A stretch of DNA of 64,000 nt from Ornithinimicrobium pekingense DSM 21552 (lineage in GTDB: Bacteria; Actinomycetota; Actinomycetes; Actinomycetales; Dermatophilaceae), in the NCBI RefSeq assembly GCF_000421185.1, contig NZ_ATWJ01000011.1, positions 186,001 to 250,000 of the forward strand, given 5' to 3'. A model generated the notes under the pieces. It made no database searches and was not told where the DNA came from. It saw only the letters and a list, made by a program, of their open reading frames with translations. Both the position numbers and the translations under genes were made by a program. Shown piece after piece: positions 10,561-19,833 of the stretch; positions within the stretch are counted from its first letter, which is position 1, and each line of letters begins with the position of its first letter.

Positions 10561-10586
10561 CGTGCGGGGGAAGCTTCCCCCGCACG
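10561..10586. terminator. bidirectional terminator hairpin
   Basis: A perfect 26-bp palindrome with CGTGCGGGGGAAG as left arm. It lies between the convergent DsbA-like gene and the small membrane protein gene, so it can serve both. No T tract follows, as is common in high-GC actinobacteria. Confidence 0.75.
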
Positions 10587-10646
10587 GGACGTCGTCGCCC
10601 GCACCGGACGGTTTCACCGGCGCGGGTGGCGATCACCGCCAGCCCG

Positions 10647-10913
10647 CTACCGGGAGGACCGCCGGTCCGCCACCAGGTAGACGACCGCCGCCAGCAGCAC
10701 CCCGAAGATCAGGCCCACAGATCCCAGGAGGATGATCTCCTGCAGCGTGCTGCTGCCCGGGGCGTCGGGCCCGAGCCAGCCCAGGAGGCTGCCGAGCGCG
10801 TAGCCGACCACCCCGCCGAGGACGAGGAAGCGCACCAGGTCCGGTCGCCGCCGCACCGGAACGTGCTCCGGGCCCGGCTCGCTGATGATCTCCATGTCGT
10901 CGTCTCGTGCCAC
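10647..10913 (-). CDS. small two-helix membrane protein
   Basis: About 88 aa: a short acidic N-terminus (DDDMEIISEPGPEHVPVRRRP), then two membrane helices (LVRFLVLGGVVGYALGSLLGWL and IILLGSVGLIFGVLLAAVVYLVA) ending in RRSSR. Similar small proteins are common in actinobacteria and have no known function. The GTG at 10913 has GGGGGAC upstream; an internal ATG at 10895 is the alternative. It is divergent from the PPOX gene. Confidence 0.75.
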   Translation of the reverse strand: MARDDDMEIISEPGPEHVPVRRRPDLVRFLVLGGVVGYALGSLLGWLGPDAPGSSTLQEIILLGSVGLIFGVLLAAVVYLVADRRSSR

Positions 10914-10997
10914 CGCCCCAGTGTCCCCCACGCCGCCCCTGGTTAGGGTCGGCAGGGCAAGCAGCATCCCTCCCGCACCCCCTCAGAGGAGTCCAGC

Positions 10998-11405
10998 GTG
11001 CCCAAGCCCCCGCTGCCCCACGCCGTCGCCGAGTTCCTCGCCCGGCCCAACCACGCCACGATCAGCACCGTGCGCTCCGACGGGCACCCGGTGTCGGTGC
11101 CGACCTGGTACGTCCTCGACGGCGACCGCGTCCTCGTCAACATGGACGAGGGCCGCAAGCGCCTGGACCACCTGCGCGCCGACCCCCGGGTCAGCCTCAG
11201 CGCGATGGACCCCCAGGACTGGATCACGCACGTGAGCCTCCTGGGCCGGGTCGTGCAGATCGCCGACGACACCGACCTGGCCGACATCGACCGCATCGCC
11301 CGCCACTACACCGGCCGGCCCTACGCGGTCCGCGACCGCAGCCGCGTCAGCGCCTGGGTGGAGATCGACCGCTGGCACGCCTGGGGGCGGCTCAAGGACG
11401 CCTGA
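10998..11405 (+). CDS. PPOX-class F420/flavin-dependent oxidoreductase
   Basis: A 135-aa split-barrel protein of the pyridoxamine-5-phosphate-oxidase-like family, group using F420 or FMN. The pattern FLARPNHATISTVRSDGHPVSVPTWYVLDGDRVLVN is characteristic, followed by KRLDHLRADPRVSLS. A GTG start follows AGAGGAG by 7 nt. The usual role is reduction of small-molecule substrates by F420H2; the substrate is not predictable. Convergent with the sterol-carrier-like gene. Confidence 0.9.
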   Translation: MPKPPLPHAVAEFLARPNHATISTVRSDGHPVSVPTWYVLDGDRVLVNMDEGRKRLDHLRADPRVSLSAMDPQDWITHVSLLGRVVQIADDTDLADIDRIARHYTGRPYAVRDRSRVSAWVEIDRWHAWGRLKDA

Positions 11406-11412
11406 GGCCTGC

Positions 11413-11781
11413 TCAGGCCAGGGGCAGGTATGCCGTGAGGTCGGCCCGCGTGCCCGAGGCCCGCACCGCGCCGCTCGCCACGGCCTCGGCCCAGCCGGTG
11501 CGCCCGGTCACCAGGCCCAGCCAGGTTTGCGGGTCGGTCTCGACCACGTTGGTCGGCGTGCCGCGGGTGTGCCGCGGTCCCTCGACGCACTGCACCGCCG
11601 CGAAGGGTGGCACCCGCACCTCCACCGACCGGCCCGGGGCGCGCGCCGCGAGCTCCTCGGTGGTGTAGCGCACGGCGGTGGCCAGCGTCGCCCGCGGGAC
11701 GCCGGAGGCCTCCGGCGCGGCACGCCATACCGCCAGGGCCTCCTCCCCCGCCGCGGGGTCGATCCGTCGACGCGGGGGCAC
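11413..11781 (-). CDS. sterol carrier (SCP2-like) family protein
   Basis: A 122-aa protein with the actinobacterial pattern RRRIDPAAGEEALAVWRAAP, ELAARAPGRSVEVRVPPFAAVQCVEGPRHTRGTPTNVVETD. This is a stand-alone SCP2-like fold, related to the C-terminal domain of mycothiol-dependent maleylpyruvate isomerase-like proteins. The GTG start lies 1 nt past the arcA stop, so the two genes are co-translated. A link between a lipid-binding fold and arginine catabolism is not obvious and may be only positional. Confidence 0.8.
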   Translation of the reverse strand: MPPRRRIDPAAGEEALAVWRAAPEASGVPRATLATAVRYTTEELAARAPGRSVEVRVPPFAAVQCVEGPRHTRGTPTNVVETDPQTWLGLVTGRTGWAEAVASGAVRASGTRADLTAYLPLA

Positions 11782-11782
11782 G

Positions 11783-13018
11783 TCAGCGCAGCGGGTCGCG
11801 CTCGACCGGGCAGGACATGCAGCGGGGCCCGCCGCGCCCGCGCCCGAGCTCGGAGCCGGAGATCTCCAGCACCTCGACGCCCTCGGAGCGCAGGTAGTCG
11901 TTGGTCACCGTGTTGCGCTCGTAGCCCACGACCACGCCCGGCTCGAGGGCGAGCACGTTGCAGCCGTCGTCCCACTGCTCCCGGGCGGCGGCGCGCGGGT
12001 CCTGGTCGGCCGCCAGGACGCGCAGCTTGGGCACCCCCAGCGCGTGCCCGATCACCTTCATCATGTCCTCGGGCGCGTGCCGCTCGACGACGACGTCGAG
12101 CTCGCCGCCGGCCTCGTCGCCGGCCGTCATGGACCAGGTCGGCAGGTCCGGCAGCCCGAGGTACCGGGTGAACGTCTCCTCGTCGATCATCGTCATCACG
12201 GTGTCGAGGTGCATGACCGCACGCGCCTTGGGCATGTCCAGCGCGATGACGGTCTGCACCTCGCCGCTGCTCAGCAGCGAGCGCGCCAGCCGCTCGACGC
12301 CCGAGGCGGTGGTGCGCTCGGAGAGGCCGACGAGGACCACGCCGCCGCCGAGCACGAGGATGTCGCCGCCCTCGGCCGTCGCCGGCCCGTCGTCGATGCC
12401 CTCGGTCCACCACTGCATCCCGGCGTCGGCGAAGAGCGGGTGGTAGCGGTAGATCGCCGCGTAGTGCACGGTCTCGCGCCGCCGCGCCTTCTTGTGCATC
12501 GCGTTGACGGCCACCCCGCCGTGCACCCAGGCGGAGGTGTCGCGGGTGAACAGGTGGTTGGGCAGCGGGGCGAGGATCGCGTCGTGGGCGTCGAGCTGCT
12601 CGATGGTCAGGGACTGCGGGTGCGGTATGCGGTCGAGCACCTCGGTCTTGGTGATGCCGCCGATGAGGTGCTGGGTGAGCTCGCCGTCGTCCATCCCCTC
12701 GAACATCACGCGCAGCTCCTCGGCGCCGAACGGGCCGACGTGCCGCTCGTCCAGGGAGTGGTCGAGGATGTGCTCCCGGGCCTGCGGGATCGCGAGCGTC
12801 TCGCGCAGGAGCCGGTCGAAGTGGTGCACGGTCACGCCCCGGTCGCGCATGACCTGCACGAAGTGGTCGTGCTCCTGCTGGGCCTTCTCGACCCAGAGAA
12901 TCTCGTCGAAGAGGTACTGCTCCTTGTTGTCCGGCGTCAGCCGGTGCATCTCCAGGCCCGGCCGGTGGACGATCACCTGACGCAGCCGGCCCACCTCGGA
13001 GCCCACGTGGAACGACAT
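11783..13018 (-). CDS. arcA: arginine deiminase
   Basis: Hydrolyses L-arginine to citrulline and ammonia, the entry to the ADI pathway and a source of ATP and acid resistance. The 411-aa protein has the family landmarks: [53 protein letters not shown], and the catalytic Cys in [13 protein letters not shown] near residue 400. The ATG at 13018 follows GGAGGAGTGAGGG. arcB, arcC and an arginine/ornithine antiporter are not in the window, so citrulline use must be encoded elsewhere. Confidence 0.96.
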   Translation of the reverse strand: MSFHVGSEVGRLRQVIVHRPGLEMHRLTPDNKEQYLFDEILWVEKAQQEHDHFVQVMRDRGVTVHHFDRLLRETLAIPQAREHILDHSLDERHVGPFGAEELRVMFEGMDDGELTQHLIGGITKTEVLDRIPHPQSLTIEQLDAHDAILAPLPNHLFTRDTSAWVHGGVAVNAMHKKARRRETVHYAAIYRYHPLFADAGMQWWTEGIDDGPATAEGGDILVLGGGVVLVGLSERTTASGVERLARSLLSSGEVQTVIALDMPKARAVMHLDTVMTMIDEETFTRYLGLPDLPTWSMTAGDEAGGELDVVVERHAPEDMMKVIGHALGVPKLRVLAADQDPRAAAREQWDDGCNVLALEPGVVVGYERNTVTNDYLRSEGVEVLEISGSELGRGRGGPRCMSCPVERDPLR

Positions 13019-13108
13019 ACCCTCACTCCTCCACCAGTGACCAGGACCGCGCGGCCGACCCGGACGCGGCAGCATCTCATGGTCGCACGTGCTGACAGGA
13101 TGGGTCGC

Positions 13109-14158
13109 ATGCGCGCCACCATCATCCACGCCACCCGCGACGTCCGCCTCGAGACCGTGCCCGACCCCACCATCCTGCGCCCGACCGACGCGGTCGTGCG
13201 CGTCACCGCCAGCTGCGTGTGCGGCTCCGACCTGTGGCCCTACCGGGGCGTCAACGAGGTCACCGAGGCGCGGCCGATCGGCCACGAGTTCGTCGGCATC
13301 GTCGAGGAGGTCGGCGCGGACGTGCGGACCGTGCGTCCCGGGCAGTTCGTCATCGCCCCCTTCCGCTACTCCTGCGGCGAGTGCGCCCACTGCCGGTATG
13401 GCGTGCACACCTCCTGCGTGCGCGGCGGCCAGGGCTGGGGCGGGCTGGACGGGGACGGGGAGCCGACCCCGGCCTGCCAGGGCGAGGTCGTGCGGGTGCC
13501 CTACGCCGACGGCACCCTCGTCGCGACCCCGGAGGTCCCGGACGTCGACCAGCTGCCCTCGATGCTGGCCCTGTCCGACGTCATGGGCACCGGCTGGCAC
13601 TGCGCCGTCTCGGCCGGGGTGCGGGAGGGCGAGACCGTGGTGGTCGTCGGTGACGGCGCCGTGGGCCTCTCCGCGGTGCTGGCCGCCTCCCGGCTCGGTG
13701 CGGGGCGGGTGGTCGCGATGTCGCGCCACGAGCCCCGGCAGGCGGTGGCCCGTGAGTTCGGCGCGACCGACGTCGTGGCCGAACGCGGTGACGAGGGCGC
13801 CGAGCGCATCCTGGAGCTGACCGACGGGGTCGGCGCCGACCGGGTGCTGGAGTGCGTCGGGACGGGCGACTCGATGTCGCAGGCGTTCGCGTCCGCGCGG
13901 CCGGGCGGCACCGTCGGCTTCGTCGGGGTGCCGCACGGCGTCGAGGTGCCGATCGGGACGATGTTCCGTCACAACGTGCGGCTGACCGGTGGCGTCGCGC
14001 CGGTGCGCGCCTACATCCCGCAGCTGCGCGACGAGGTGCTCGCCGGGACGATCGACCCCGGGAAGGTCTTCGACCTGACCCTGCCCCTGGACGAGGTGGC
14101 CGAGGCCTACGCCGCGATGGACGAGCGGCGCGCGATCAAGGTCATGCTGCGCCCCTGA
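13109..14158 (+). CDS. zinc-dependent alcohol dehydrogenase
   Basis: A 349-aa medium-chain dehydrogenase. Catalytic zinc ligands are suggested by [10 protein letters not shown] and GHEFVG, structural zinc cysteines by [15 protein letters not shown], and the NAD(P) fold by [17 protein letters not shown]. The closest description is the threonine-dehydrogenase/IMP-dehydrogenase-like group of unknown substrate. The ATG at 13109 is preferred to the one at 13100 because AGGA ends 8 nt before it. Followed by a strong terminator. Confidence 0.9.
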   Translation: MRATIIHATRDVRLETVPDPTILRPTDAVVRVTASCVCGSDLWPYRGVNEVTEARPIGHEFVGIVEEVGADVRTVRPGQFVIAPFRYSCGECAHCRYGVHTSCVRGGQGWGGLDGDGEPTPACQGEVVRVPYADGTLVATPEVPDVDQLPSMLALSDVMGTGWHCAVSAGVREGETVVVVGDGAVGLSAVLAASRLGAGRVVAMSRHEPRQAVAREFGATDVVAERGDEGAERILELTDGVGADRVLECVGTGDSMSQAFASARPGGTVGFVGVPHGVEVPIGTMFRHNVRLTGGVAPVRAYIPQLRDEVLAGTIDPGKVFDLTLPLDEVAEAYAAMDERRAIKVMLRP

Positions 14159-14177
14159 GGGGCCTCGCCCTGGGCAC

Positions 14178-14217
14178 GCCGACGCCGGCGACCGCTGCTG
14201 CGGTCGCCGGCGTCGGC
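14178..14217. terminator. bidirectional terminator, 18-bp perfect stem
   Basis: The arms 14178-14195 (GCCGACGCCGGCGACCGC) and 14200-14217 pair perfectly around a TGCT loop. It sits between the convergent alcohol dehydrogenase and FtsX-type permease genes. Confidence 0.85.
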
Positions 14218-14233
14218 GTCCTGGGAGGTACCG

Positions 14234-16789
14234 CTACGTGGCGCTGACGGCGTCGAGCACGTCGAGCCGCGCAGCGCGTCGGGCCGGGAGGGTGGCCGCG
14301 ACGACCGCGGCGACGACCGCCACCCCGACGTAGAGCGCGAGCCGGCCGGCCGGCACGGACACCGGCAGGTCGATGCCGTCCATCAGCACCGCCGAGACCG
14401 TGCGACCCAGCACCAGGCCGAGCGCGCCGCCCAGGAGGGCGCCGTAGGTCGCCATGAGCACGGCCTCGACCCGCACCATGGAGCGGACCTGCCGCCGGCT
14501 CATCCCGATCGAGCGCAGCATGCCGATCTCGCGGGTCCGCTCGATCACCGACAGGCCGAGGGTGTTGGCCACCCCGAGCAGCGCGACGAGCAGCGAGAGG
14601 CCGAGCAGCGCGCTGATCATCGTGACCGCCTGGTCGACGACGCTGCGGTTGGCCTCGACGAAGCCGTCCATCGTCATGGCCTGCAGCAGCGGGAAGGCGT
14701 CGACCAGGTAGGCGTCCAGCGTCGCCTGCAGCTCCTCGCCGGTGGTGCCCTCCTCGGCGGTCGCGAGCAGGTAGACGTCGGCCGCCTGCGGGGCGATGCC
14801 GGCCAGGTCGGCCGCGGTCACCAGGTAGGTGCCCAGGGCCGGGGTGCCCTCGTAGAGGCCGCTGACCGTCAGCTCCAGGGGCGCCGCACCGGGCACGGTC
14901 ACCGAGACGCTGTCACCGAGGCCGGCCTCGCCCTCGACGGCGAGCACGCGCCCGTCGGCGAGGTCGGCCGTCGAACCCTCCACCATCCGCAGGTGCAGCA
15001 TGTCGTGGGCGAGGGCGGGGTCCATCGCGCTGACCATCTCGGTGGCGGGGGCGGAGGCGCCCACCGCGACGTCGGCCTCGGCGATCTTGACCGCCCCGAC
15101 CTCCTCGACGCCGTCCTGCCCGGCCACGGCGCCGGCGGCCTCGCCGCCGAACGGCATACCGCCCATCGACCAGACCACGACGTCGGCGTCCAGGCTGCCC
15201 TTGATCTCGCTCTCGGCCATGCCGCTCATCGAGGAGCCGATGACCGCGGTCGCCGAGACGAGCGCCACCCCGACCACCAGCGCGGCCGACGTGGCGGCGG
15301 AGCGGTGGGGCGTGCGGATGACGTTGCCCTCGGCCAGGCGGGTGGGGCGGCCGGCCAGCCGGACGAACGGCCGGGCGAGCACGCGGGTGGCCGGTCCGAC
15401 CAGCAGCGGGCCCCAGACGACGGCCGCCAGGACCATGCTCACGGCACCGGCACCGACCAGCGGGGTGGAGACCTCGCGCACCCCGAGCACGGAGGCGGTG
15501 ACCGCGAGGAGCGTCAGGACGGTCGCGACCGTGGCCCTCACCCGGCGGCGGGTCCGCGGGACCGCGGCCTCGCGCATGGCCTGCACCGGCTGCACGGCCG
15601 AGGCTCTGCGTGCCGGCAGCAGCGAGGCGATGACCGTGACCACCGGGCCGAGCACGAGCGCGACGAGCACCGTGCGCAGCTCCAGCGAGACCGTCGTCTC
15701 GGGAAGGCCCAGGCCGAGCCGGCTCAGCAGGGCGACCAGGCCGGTGGCCACGCCCGTACCGGCGGCGAGGCCGACGAGCGAGCCGACCACGCCGATCGTC
15801 GCCGCCTCCGCCACCACACCGCGGACCAGCTGGCCGCGGGAGGCGCCGAGGGCGCGCAGGACGGCCAGCTCGCGGCTGCGCTGCGCGGTGAGCATCGAGA
15901 TGGTGTTGAGGATGAGGAAGCCGGCGACGAAGAGGGTGATGCCGGCGAAGACCAGCAGGAAGGTCGTGATCACCCCGGTCTGCTCCTCGAGCGCGGCCAC
16001 GTTGGCCTCGGTGACCTCCGTGCCGGTGTAGACGGAGGGGGTGACGGCCGCCGCAGCCGCAGCGTCGGTGGCTCCGTCGCCGGCACCGGTGGTGCCGGGG
16101 GCGGCAGCGAGCGCGGCCTCGACCGCGTCGGCGACCTGGGCCTCGGTCAGCCCCTCCTCGCCGCGCACGCGGATCTCGGAGAAGCCGTCGCCGTAGCCCC
16201 AGACCTCGCCCGCGGTGGCCGCCTCGATGCCCAGGACCGAGATGCCCCCGTCACCGAGCTCGGCGAGCCCGACGACGGTGACGTCACGCGCCGGGGCGTG
16301 GGTGATCAGGCGGGTGCTGTCCCCGATCTGCAGCCCGAGCGACTCGGCACTGGCCCGGTCGATCACGACCTCGTCGCGGTGCAGCGGCGCCGACCCCTCG
16401 ACGAGGGTCAGCGGGTTGAGGACGTCGTCCTCGATCCATCCGATGGCGGCGCCGCTGGCGTCGGCGGGGCTGGCGCCCGTGCCGGGGTCGCGCAGCTGGG
16501 CGAAGCCGGTGGTCGTCCCGGCGACGGCGGTGACCCCGTCGACCTCGGCGAGGGCCCCGACGAGGGACGGCGTGAGCGCCCCCGGTGAGGAGCCGTCGGC
16601 GGCCCCGGCCATGACGACCGCGTCGACACCGGCGTTGGCGTTGGCGATGTGGTCGTCGAAGGCGCCGCTGATGCTGTCGCCGAGGGAGAAGCTGGCGGTG
16701 ACGAAGGCGACGCCGAGGACCACCGAGACGGCGGACAGCAGCAGGCGCAGCTTGCGGGCGAGCATGCCCTTGAGGGTGACGGTCAGCAT
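14234..16789 (-). CDS. FtsX/MacB-type ABC transporter permease
   Basis: An 851-aa permease with two FtsX domains. The N-terminus (MLTVTLKGMLARKLRLLLSA, first helix) is followed by a large extracytoplasmic MacB-type domain, three helices around residues 270-400, a middle transmembrane region (~415-500), a second exterior domain and three C-terminal helices with VIERTREIGMLRSIGMSRRQV. Together with the upstream ATPase it forms a mechanotransmission-type ABC system. Such systems act in peptide resistance, lipoprotein handling or envelope stress. The start lies 1 nt past the ATPase stop. A TCS locus next door shares a palindrome with this operon. Confidence 0.92.
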   Translation of the reverse strand: MLTVTLKGMLARKLRLLLSAVSVVLGVAFVTASFSLGDSISGAFDDHIANANAGVDAVVMAGAADGSSPGALTPSLVGALAEVDGVTAVAGTTTGFAQLRDPGTGASPADASGAAIGWIEDDVLNPLTLVEGSAPLHRDEVVIDRASAESLGLQIGDSTRLITHAPARDVTVVGLAELGDGGISVLGIEAATAGEVWGYGDGFSEIRVRGEEGLTEAQVADAVEAALAAAPGTTGAGDGATDAAAAAAVTPSVYTGTEVTEANVAALEEQTGVITTFLLVFAGITLFVAGFLILNTISMLTAQRSRELAVLRALGASRGQLVRGVVAEAATIGVVGSLVGLAAGTGVATGLVALLSRLGLGLPETTVSLELRTVLVALVLGPVVTVIASLLPARRASAVQPVQAMREAAVPRTRRRVRATVATVLTLLAVTASVLGVREVSTPLVGAGAVSMVLAAVVWGPLLVGPATRVLARPFVRLAGRPTRLAEGNVIRTPHRSAATSAALVVGVALVSATAVIGSSMSGMAESEIKGSLDADVVVWSMGGMPFGGEAAGAVAGQDGVEEVGAVKIAEADVAVGASAPATEMVSAMDPALAHDMLHLRMVEGSTADLADGRVLAVEGEAGLGDSVSVTVPGAAPLELTVSGLYEGTPALGTYLVTAADLAGIAPQAADVYLLATAEEGTTGEELQATLDAYLVDAFPLLQAMTMDGFVEANRSVVDQAVTMISALLGLSLLVALLGVANTLGLSVIERTREIGMLRSIGMSRRQVRSMVRVEAVLMATYGALLGGALGLVLGRTVSAVLMDGIDLPVSVPAGRLALYVGVAVVAAVVAATLPARRAARLDVLDAVSAT

Positions 16790-16790
16790 G

Positions 16791-17621
16791 TCAGGCTCCG
16801 GCGGGAAGGTCGTGGGTGGTGGAGATCGAGCGCATGACGGCCAGGACGCCGTCGGCGGTGGGACGGGCCATGGTCGAGACGATCTGGCCGTCGTCGAGGA
16901 AGATGACGCTGTCGGCGTGGGCGGCGCTCATCGGGTCGTGGGTGACCATGACGATCGTCTGCCCGAAGTCGTCGACGCACGCGCGCAGCAGGCCGAGCAC
17001 CTCCGCGCCGGTGCGCGAGTCGAGGTTGCCGGTCGGCTCGTCGGCGAAGATCACCTGCGGCCGGGACACCAGCGCCCGGGCCACGGCGACGCGCTGCTGC
17101 TGGCCGCCGGAGAGCTCGCTGGGCCGGTGGCTCAGGCGGTGGCCCAGCCCGACCGCGTCGACGACCACGTCGAACCACGCGGGGTCGGCCTTGCGGCCGG
17201 CGAGCTGCAGCGGGAGCAGCAGGTTCTCGCGGGCCGTGAGGGTCGGGACGAGGTTGAACTGCTGGAAGATGAAGCCGACGTAGTCGCGGCGCAGCCGGGT
17301 CAGCTCCTTGTCCTTCATCCCGGTCAGCCGGGCCGGGCCGACCGTGACCTCGCCGGAGTCGGCGGTGTCGAGCCCGGCGAGGACGTGCATGAGGGTCGAC
17401 TTGCCCGAGCCCGACGGGCCCATCACGGCGGTGAACCGTGCCTCGGCGATGTCGACGCTCACGTCGCGCAGGGCGTGGACGGCGGCGTCCCCGCTGCCGT
17501 AGGTCTTGGTCAGGCCGCGGGCGACGACGGCCGCCCGCGCCGCCGGCGCGGACGCTGTCGTCAGGTCCGGCTCCGCGGAGGAGAGGGTGGTGGTGCCGGA
17601 GGCGGCGAGAGGTGCGTTCAT
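16791..17621 (-). CDS. LolD/MacB-type ABC transporter ATPase
   Basis: A 276-aa ATPase of the LolD/MacB/SalX group: Walker A GPSGSGKST, Q-loop FIFQQFNLVPTLTARENLLLP, signature LSGGQQQRVAVARAL, Walker B VIFADEPTGNLDSRTG, H-loop THDP. An N-terminal extension of about 33 residues (Ala/Thr/Ser rich) precedes the domain. AGGAG lies 7 nt upstream of the ATG at 17621. It energises the FtsX-type permease encoded next. Confidence 0.93.
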   Translation of the reverse strand: MNAPLAASGTTTLSSAEPDLTTASAPAARAAVVARGLTKTYGSGDAAVHALRDVSVDIAEARFTAVMGPSGSGKSTLMHVLAGLDTADSGEVTVGPARLTGMKDKELTRLRRDYVGFIFQQFNLVPTLTARENLLLPLQLAGRKADPAWFDVVVDAVGLGHRLSHRPSELSGGQQQRVAVARALVSRPQVIFADEPTGNLDSRTGAEVLGLLRACVDDFGQTIVMVTHDPMSAAHADSVIFLDDGQIVSTMARPTADGVLAVMRSISTTHDLPAGA

Positions 17622-17639
17622 GAGGAGTCTCCTGGTCGG

Positions 17640-17771
17640 TCAGCGGTGGATGGTGGTGACGGCGGAGCCGCCGACGTGCCAGACCGGCAGGAGCGCGGTC
17701 AGGCCGGCGGCGCTGGCGCGCTCGGCGCGGCTGCGGCGGAGGGCGGTCAGGAAGGCGGCGAGACGGTGCAT
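17640..17771 (-). CDS. 43-aa candidate small protein ahead of the ABC operon
   Basis: A short reading frame, MHRLAAFLTALRRSRAERAS and then AAGLTALLPVWHVGGSAVTTIHR. It has AGGA 9 nt upstream of an ATG and ends 18 nt before the ATPase start, as a first gene of the operon would. Composition is basic and amphipathic. I recognise no family. It may be a regulatory leader peptide or a small subunit; coding status is uncertain. Confidence 0.35.
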   Translation of the reverse strand: MHRLAAFLTALRRSRAERASAAGLTALLPVWHVGGSAVTTIHR

Positions 17772-17904
17772 GTCGGTCGGTCCTGTCGGAGGCGGGGCAC
17801 CGCGGTGAGCGGATGACAGGAACGCTAGGGACGCACACGGGTGCCCAGCCTCGGCCGACCGGGCGAAACTGCAGGTCAGCCGCACGGAGGGCGCTGGCGG
17901 CCTG

Positions 17905-17919
17905 CTCCTCCGGGAGGAG
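17905..17919. promoter_or_regulatory. CTCCTC/GAGGAG palindrome upstream of the ABC operon
   Basis: CTCCTCCGGGAGGAG, a near-palindrome about 134 bp upstream of the 43-aa frame that heads the ABC operon. It matches 13 of 15 positions of the perfect palindrome in the divergent kinase promoter at 19751-19768, so both may be operators of the NarL-type regulator at 21039. Confidence 0.5.
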
Positions 17920-18034
17920 GAGGCGGTGGCCCTCCGGGCGGCGGAGGTATGCGGTGCGCCACGGCGCGCGGCACCCACTCACGACGCCGAGGTGTCAGGA
18001 CCACACGATGTGTCATGGGATCCCTGCAGCTGGG

Positions 18035-18134
18035 CGTCGCGAGTCGGGGCAGGCGGGGGGGCCGGGGGACGTCGCGACTCGGGCGGGCGGGGGGCCGGGG
18101 GGACGTCGCGAGTCGGCAGGCGGGGCGGCCGGGC
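18035..18134. repeat. three imperfect ~34-bp GC-rich tandem repeats
   Basis: Three copies begin CGTCGCGAGTCGG or CGTCGCGACTCGG near 18035, 18070 and 18104, each continuing with GGCGGGGGGCCGGGG-like sequence. The last ends just before the stop of the sensor kinase gene. The stretch from 17772 to 18137 has no convincing gene and otherwise holds only the ABC-operon promoter region. Confidence 0.65.
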
Positions 18135-18137
18135 CGC

Positions 18138-19706
18138 TCAGGCTGGCAGCGGCACGCGGGCGACCACGGTGGTGCCCTCCCCGGGCCGGCTGACGACGCT
18201 GAGCGAACCGCCGACCAGCTCGGCCCGCTCGCGCATCGTGCGCTGCCCCTGCCCGACCGACCCGGTCAGGGCCGTGTCGAAGCCGCGGCCGTCGTCGGTG
18301 ACGGACACGACCAGGTCGGTCCCCTCGACCGTGACCGAGAGGGTGGCCGTGCGTGCCGCGGCGTGCTTGACGGTGTTGTGCAGCGCCTCCCCCGCGATGC
18401 GGACCACGTGCTCGACGGTCGCCGCCGGCAGCTCTGCCAGGTCAGCCTCGGGCAGCGCGAGGGCGATGAGCAGGCCGTCGCGGCGCGACACGGTGTCGGC
18501 CAGGTCGCGGACCGCCGCGTCGAGGCGGGTCACCCGGGCGCCGGCCCGCTGCCGCGCCTCGGTGAGCAGCTCGCGCATCTCCCGGGTGGCCTGGCGGGCC
18601 AGGTCGGCCAGGCCGGCGGCGGCGTCCCGGGCCACGTCCGGCTGGTCGCGCGAGAGCGCCAGCTCGACGGCCTGCGCGCGCAGCTGGACCGCGAAGAGCG
18701 CGTGGTTGACCGAGTCGTGCAGCTCGCGGGCGATCCGCTCCCGCTCGAGGGTGGCCGAGGCGTAGGAGACCTCGCTGCGCAGCTGGTCGGTGCTCAGCGC
18801 CAGCTCGCCCTGCTCGACGAGCGACTCCCACAGGGCCGTCTCGGACTCGCTCGGGGCGGTGATCCGGTCCGGCAGGACGACGACGAGCACACCGACGGCC
18901 CGGTCGCCGCGCCGCAGCGGGATCTTCGTGGCGCCCTGCCACGGCATACCGGCGGTGGCCTCGACCCAGGGGCGGGTGGCCTCGTTGGCAGACAGGCGCG
19001 AGCGGTCGTCGTGCAGGAAGCCCCCGCGCCCGTGCAGGAGCAGGGCGCCCGCGGGCAGCTGCTCCAGCCGCACGGCGGAGCGGCGGATGACCTCGGGCAG
19101 CTCGGGCGGGAAGCCGGTCGAGGCGCCGACGCGCAGGTGCCCGTCGGCGTCGGCCAGCAGGATCTGCGCCGCCAGGGCGCGCGTGGCGGCGACCGCCTCC
19201 TCGACGAGGGCCTGCAGGACGTCGTGCGTGCTGCCGCCGCGCGCGAGGCGGACCGCGGGGGCGCCGAGCTCGGCCACCTCCCGCTGCGCACGCCGCAGGT
19301 CGGTCACCTCGTGGAAGATCGCCGGGGCGAGCTCCTGCCCGTCGACCTCGACGACGGTCCCGGACCAGGTCATCAGGGCCTGCGTGCCGTCGTCGCGCAC
19401 GACGGTGTTGGTGTAGAAGCCGGTGTCGCCCTCGCGCTGCTTGTGCTCCAGGGCGAGCAGGGCGACACGCTCGTGCTCGGCGAAGGAGAGCAGGTAGTCG
19501 CGGCCCTCGAGCTCCTCGAGGGAGGCCCCGATGATCCGCTCGCCGGCGGGGTTGAGGTAGGTCCAGGTGTGCTCGTCGCCGGTGACGCAGACCCCGTAGC
19601 CGATCGTCTCGATGATCTCCACCAGCGCGTCCATGCCGAGGTCGCGCAGGACCCGGGCGCCGCGCGACCCGGGATCGTAGGGCTGCGGTGCCCGTTCGTC
19701 CGTCAC
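18138..19706 (-). CDS. sensor histidine kinase, PAS-GAF-HisKA_3 (intact)
   Basis: A 522-aa soluble kinase. A PAS domain (~20-135, GYGVCVTGDEHTWTYLNPAGERIIG) and a GAF-like domain (~145-310) precede the NarX/DesK-type dimerisation helix with phospho-acceptor His ~330 in RELHDSVNH. The ATPase retains the N box (RIAGEALHNTVKHA), DDGRGFD and the glycine-rich GQGQRTMRERAELVGG. No membrane helix is present, so the signal is probably cytosolic or a gas/redox ligand. Transcribed divergently from a second kinase and regulator with a perfect palindrome between. GTG start. Confidence 0.92.
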   Translation of the reverse strand: MTDERAPQPYDPGSRGARVLRDLGMDALVEIIETIGYGVCVTGDEHTWTYLNPAGERIIGASLEELEGRDYLLSFAEHERVALLALEHKQREGDTGFYTNTVVRDDGTQALMTWSGTVVEVDGQELAPAIFHEVTDLRRAQREVAELGAPAVRLARGGSTHDVLQALVEEAVAATRALAAQILLADADGHLRVGASTGFPPELPEVIRRSAVRLEQLPAGALLLHGRGGFLHDDRSRLSANEATRPWVEATAGMPWQGATKIPLRRGDRAVGVLVVVLPDRITAPSESETALWESLVEQGELALSTDQLRSEVSYASATLERERIARELHDSVNHALFAVQLRAQAVELALSRDQPDVARDAAAGLADLARQATREMRELLTEARQRAGARVTRLDAAVRDLADTVSRRDGLLIALALPEADLAELPAATVEHVVRIAGEALHNTVKHAAARTATLSVTVEGTDLVVSVTDDGRGFDTALTGSVGQGQRTMRERAELVGGSLSVVSRPGEGTTVVARVPLPA

Positions 19707-19750
19707 GGCGGCAGTGTTCCAGACCCGGCCGCGCCGGTGGAAGCCCTTTT

Positions 19751-19768
19751 CTCCTCCTCGAGGAGGAG
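19751..19768. promoter_or_regulatory. perfect 18-bp palindrome between divergent kinase genes
   Basis: CTCCTCCTCGAGGAGGAG lies 45 bp upstream of one kinase start and 65 bp upstream of the other. The position and symmetry fit a dimeric NarL-type regulator binding site controlling both directions. Confidence 0.6.
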
Positions 19769-19821
19769 ATCGTGGCCACGGTCGGCACCTGCGGAGGAGG
19801 GTGCGTCGGCCCGAGCCTGCC

Positions 19822-19827
19822 TACCGT
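19822..19827 (+). promoter_or_regulatory. -10 box of leaderless kinase-like gene
   Basis: TACCGT, 6 nt before the ATG at 19834. Confidence 0.5.
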
Positions 19828-19833
19828 CGAGGC

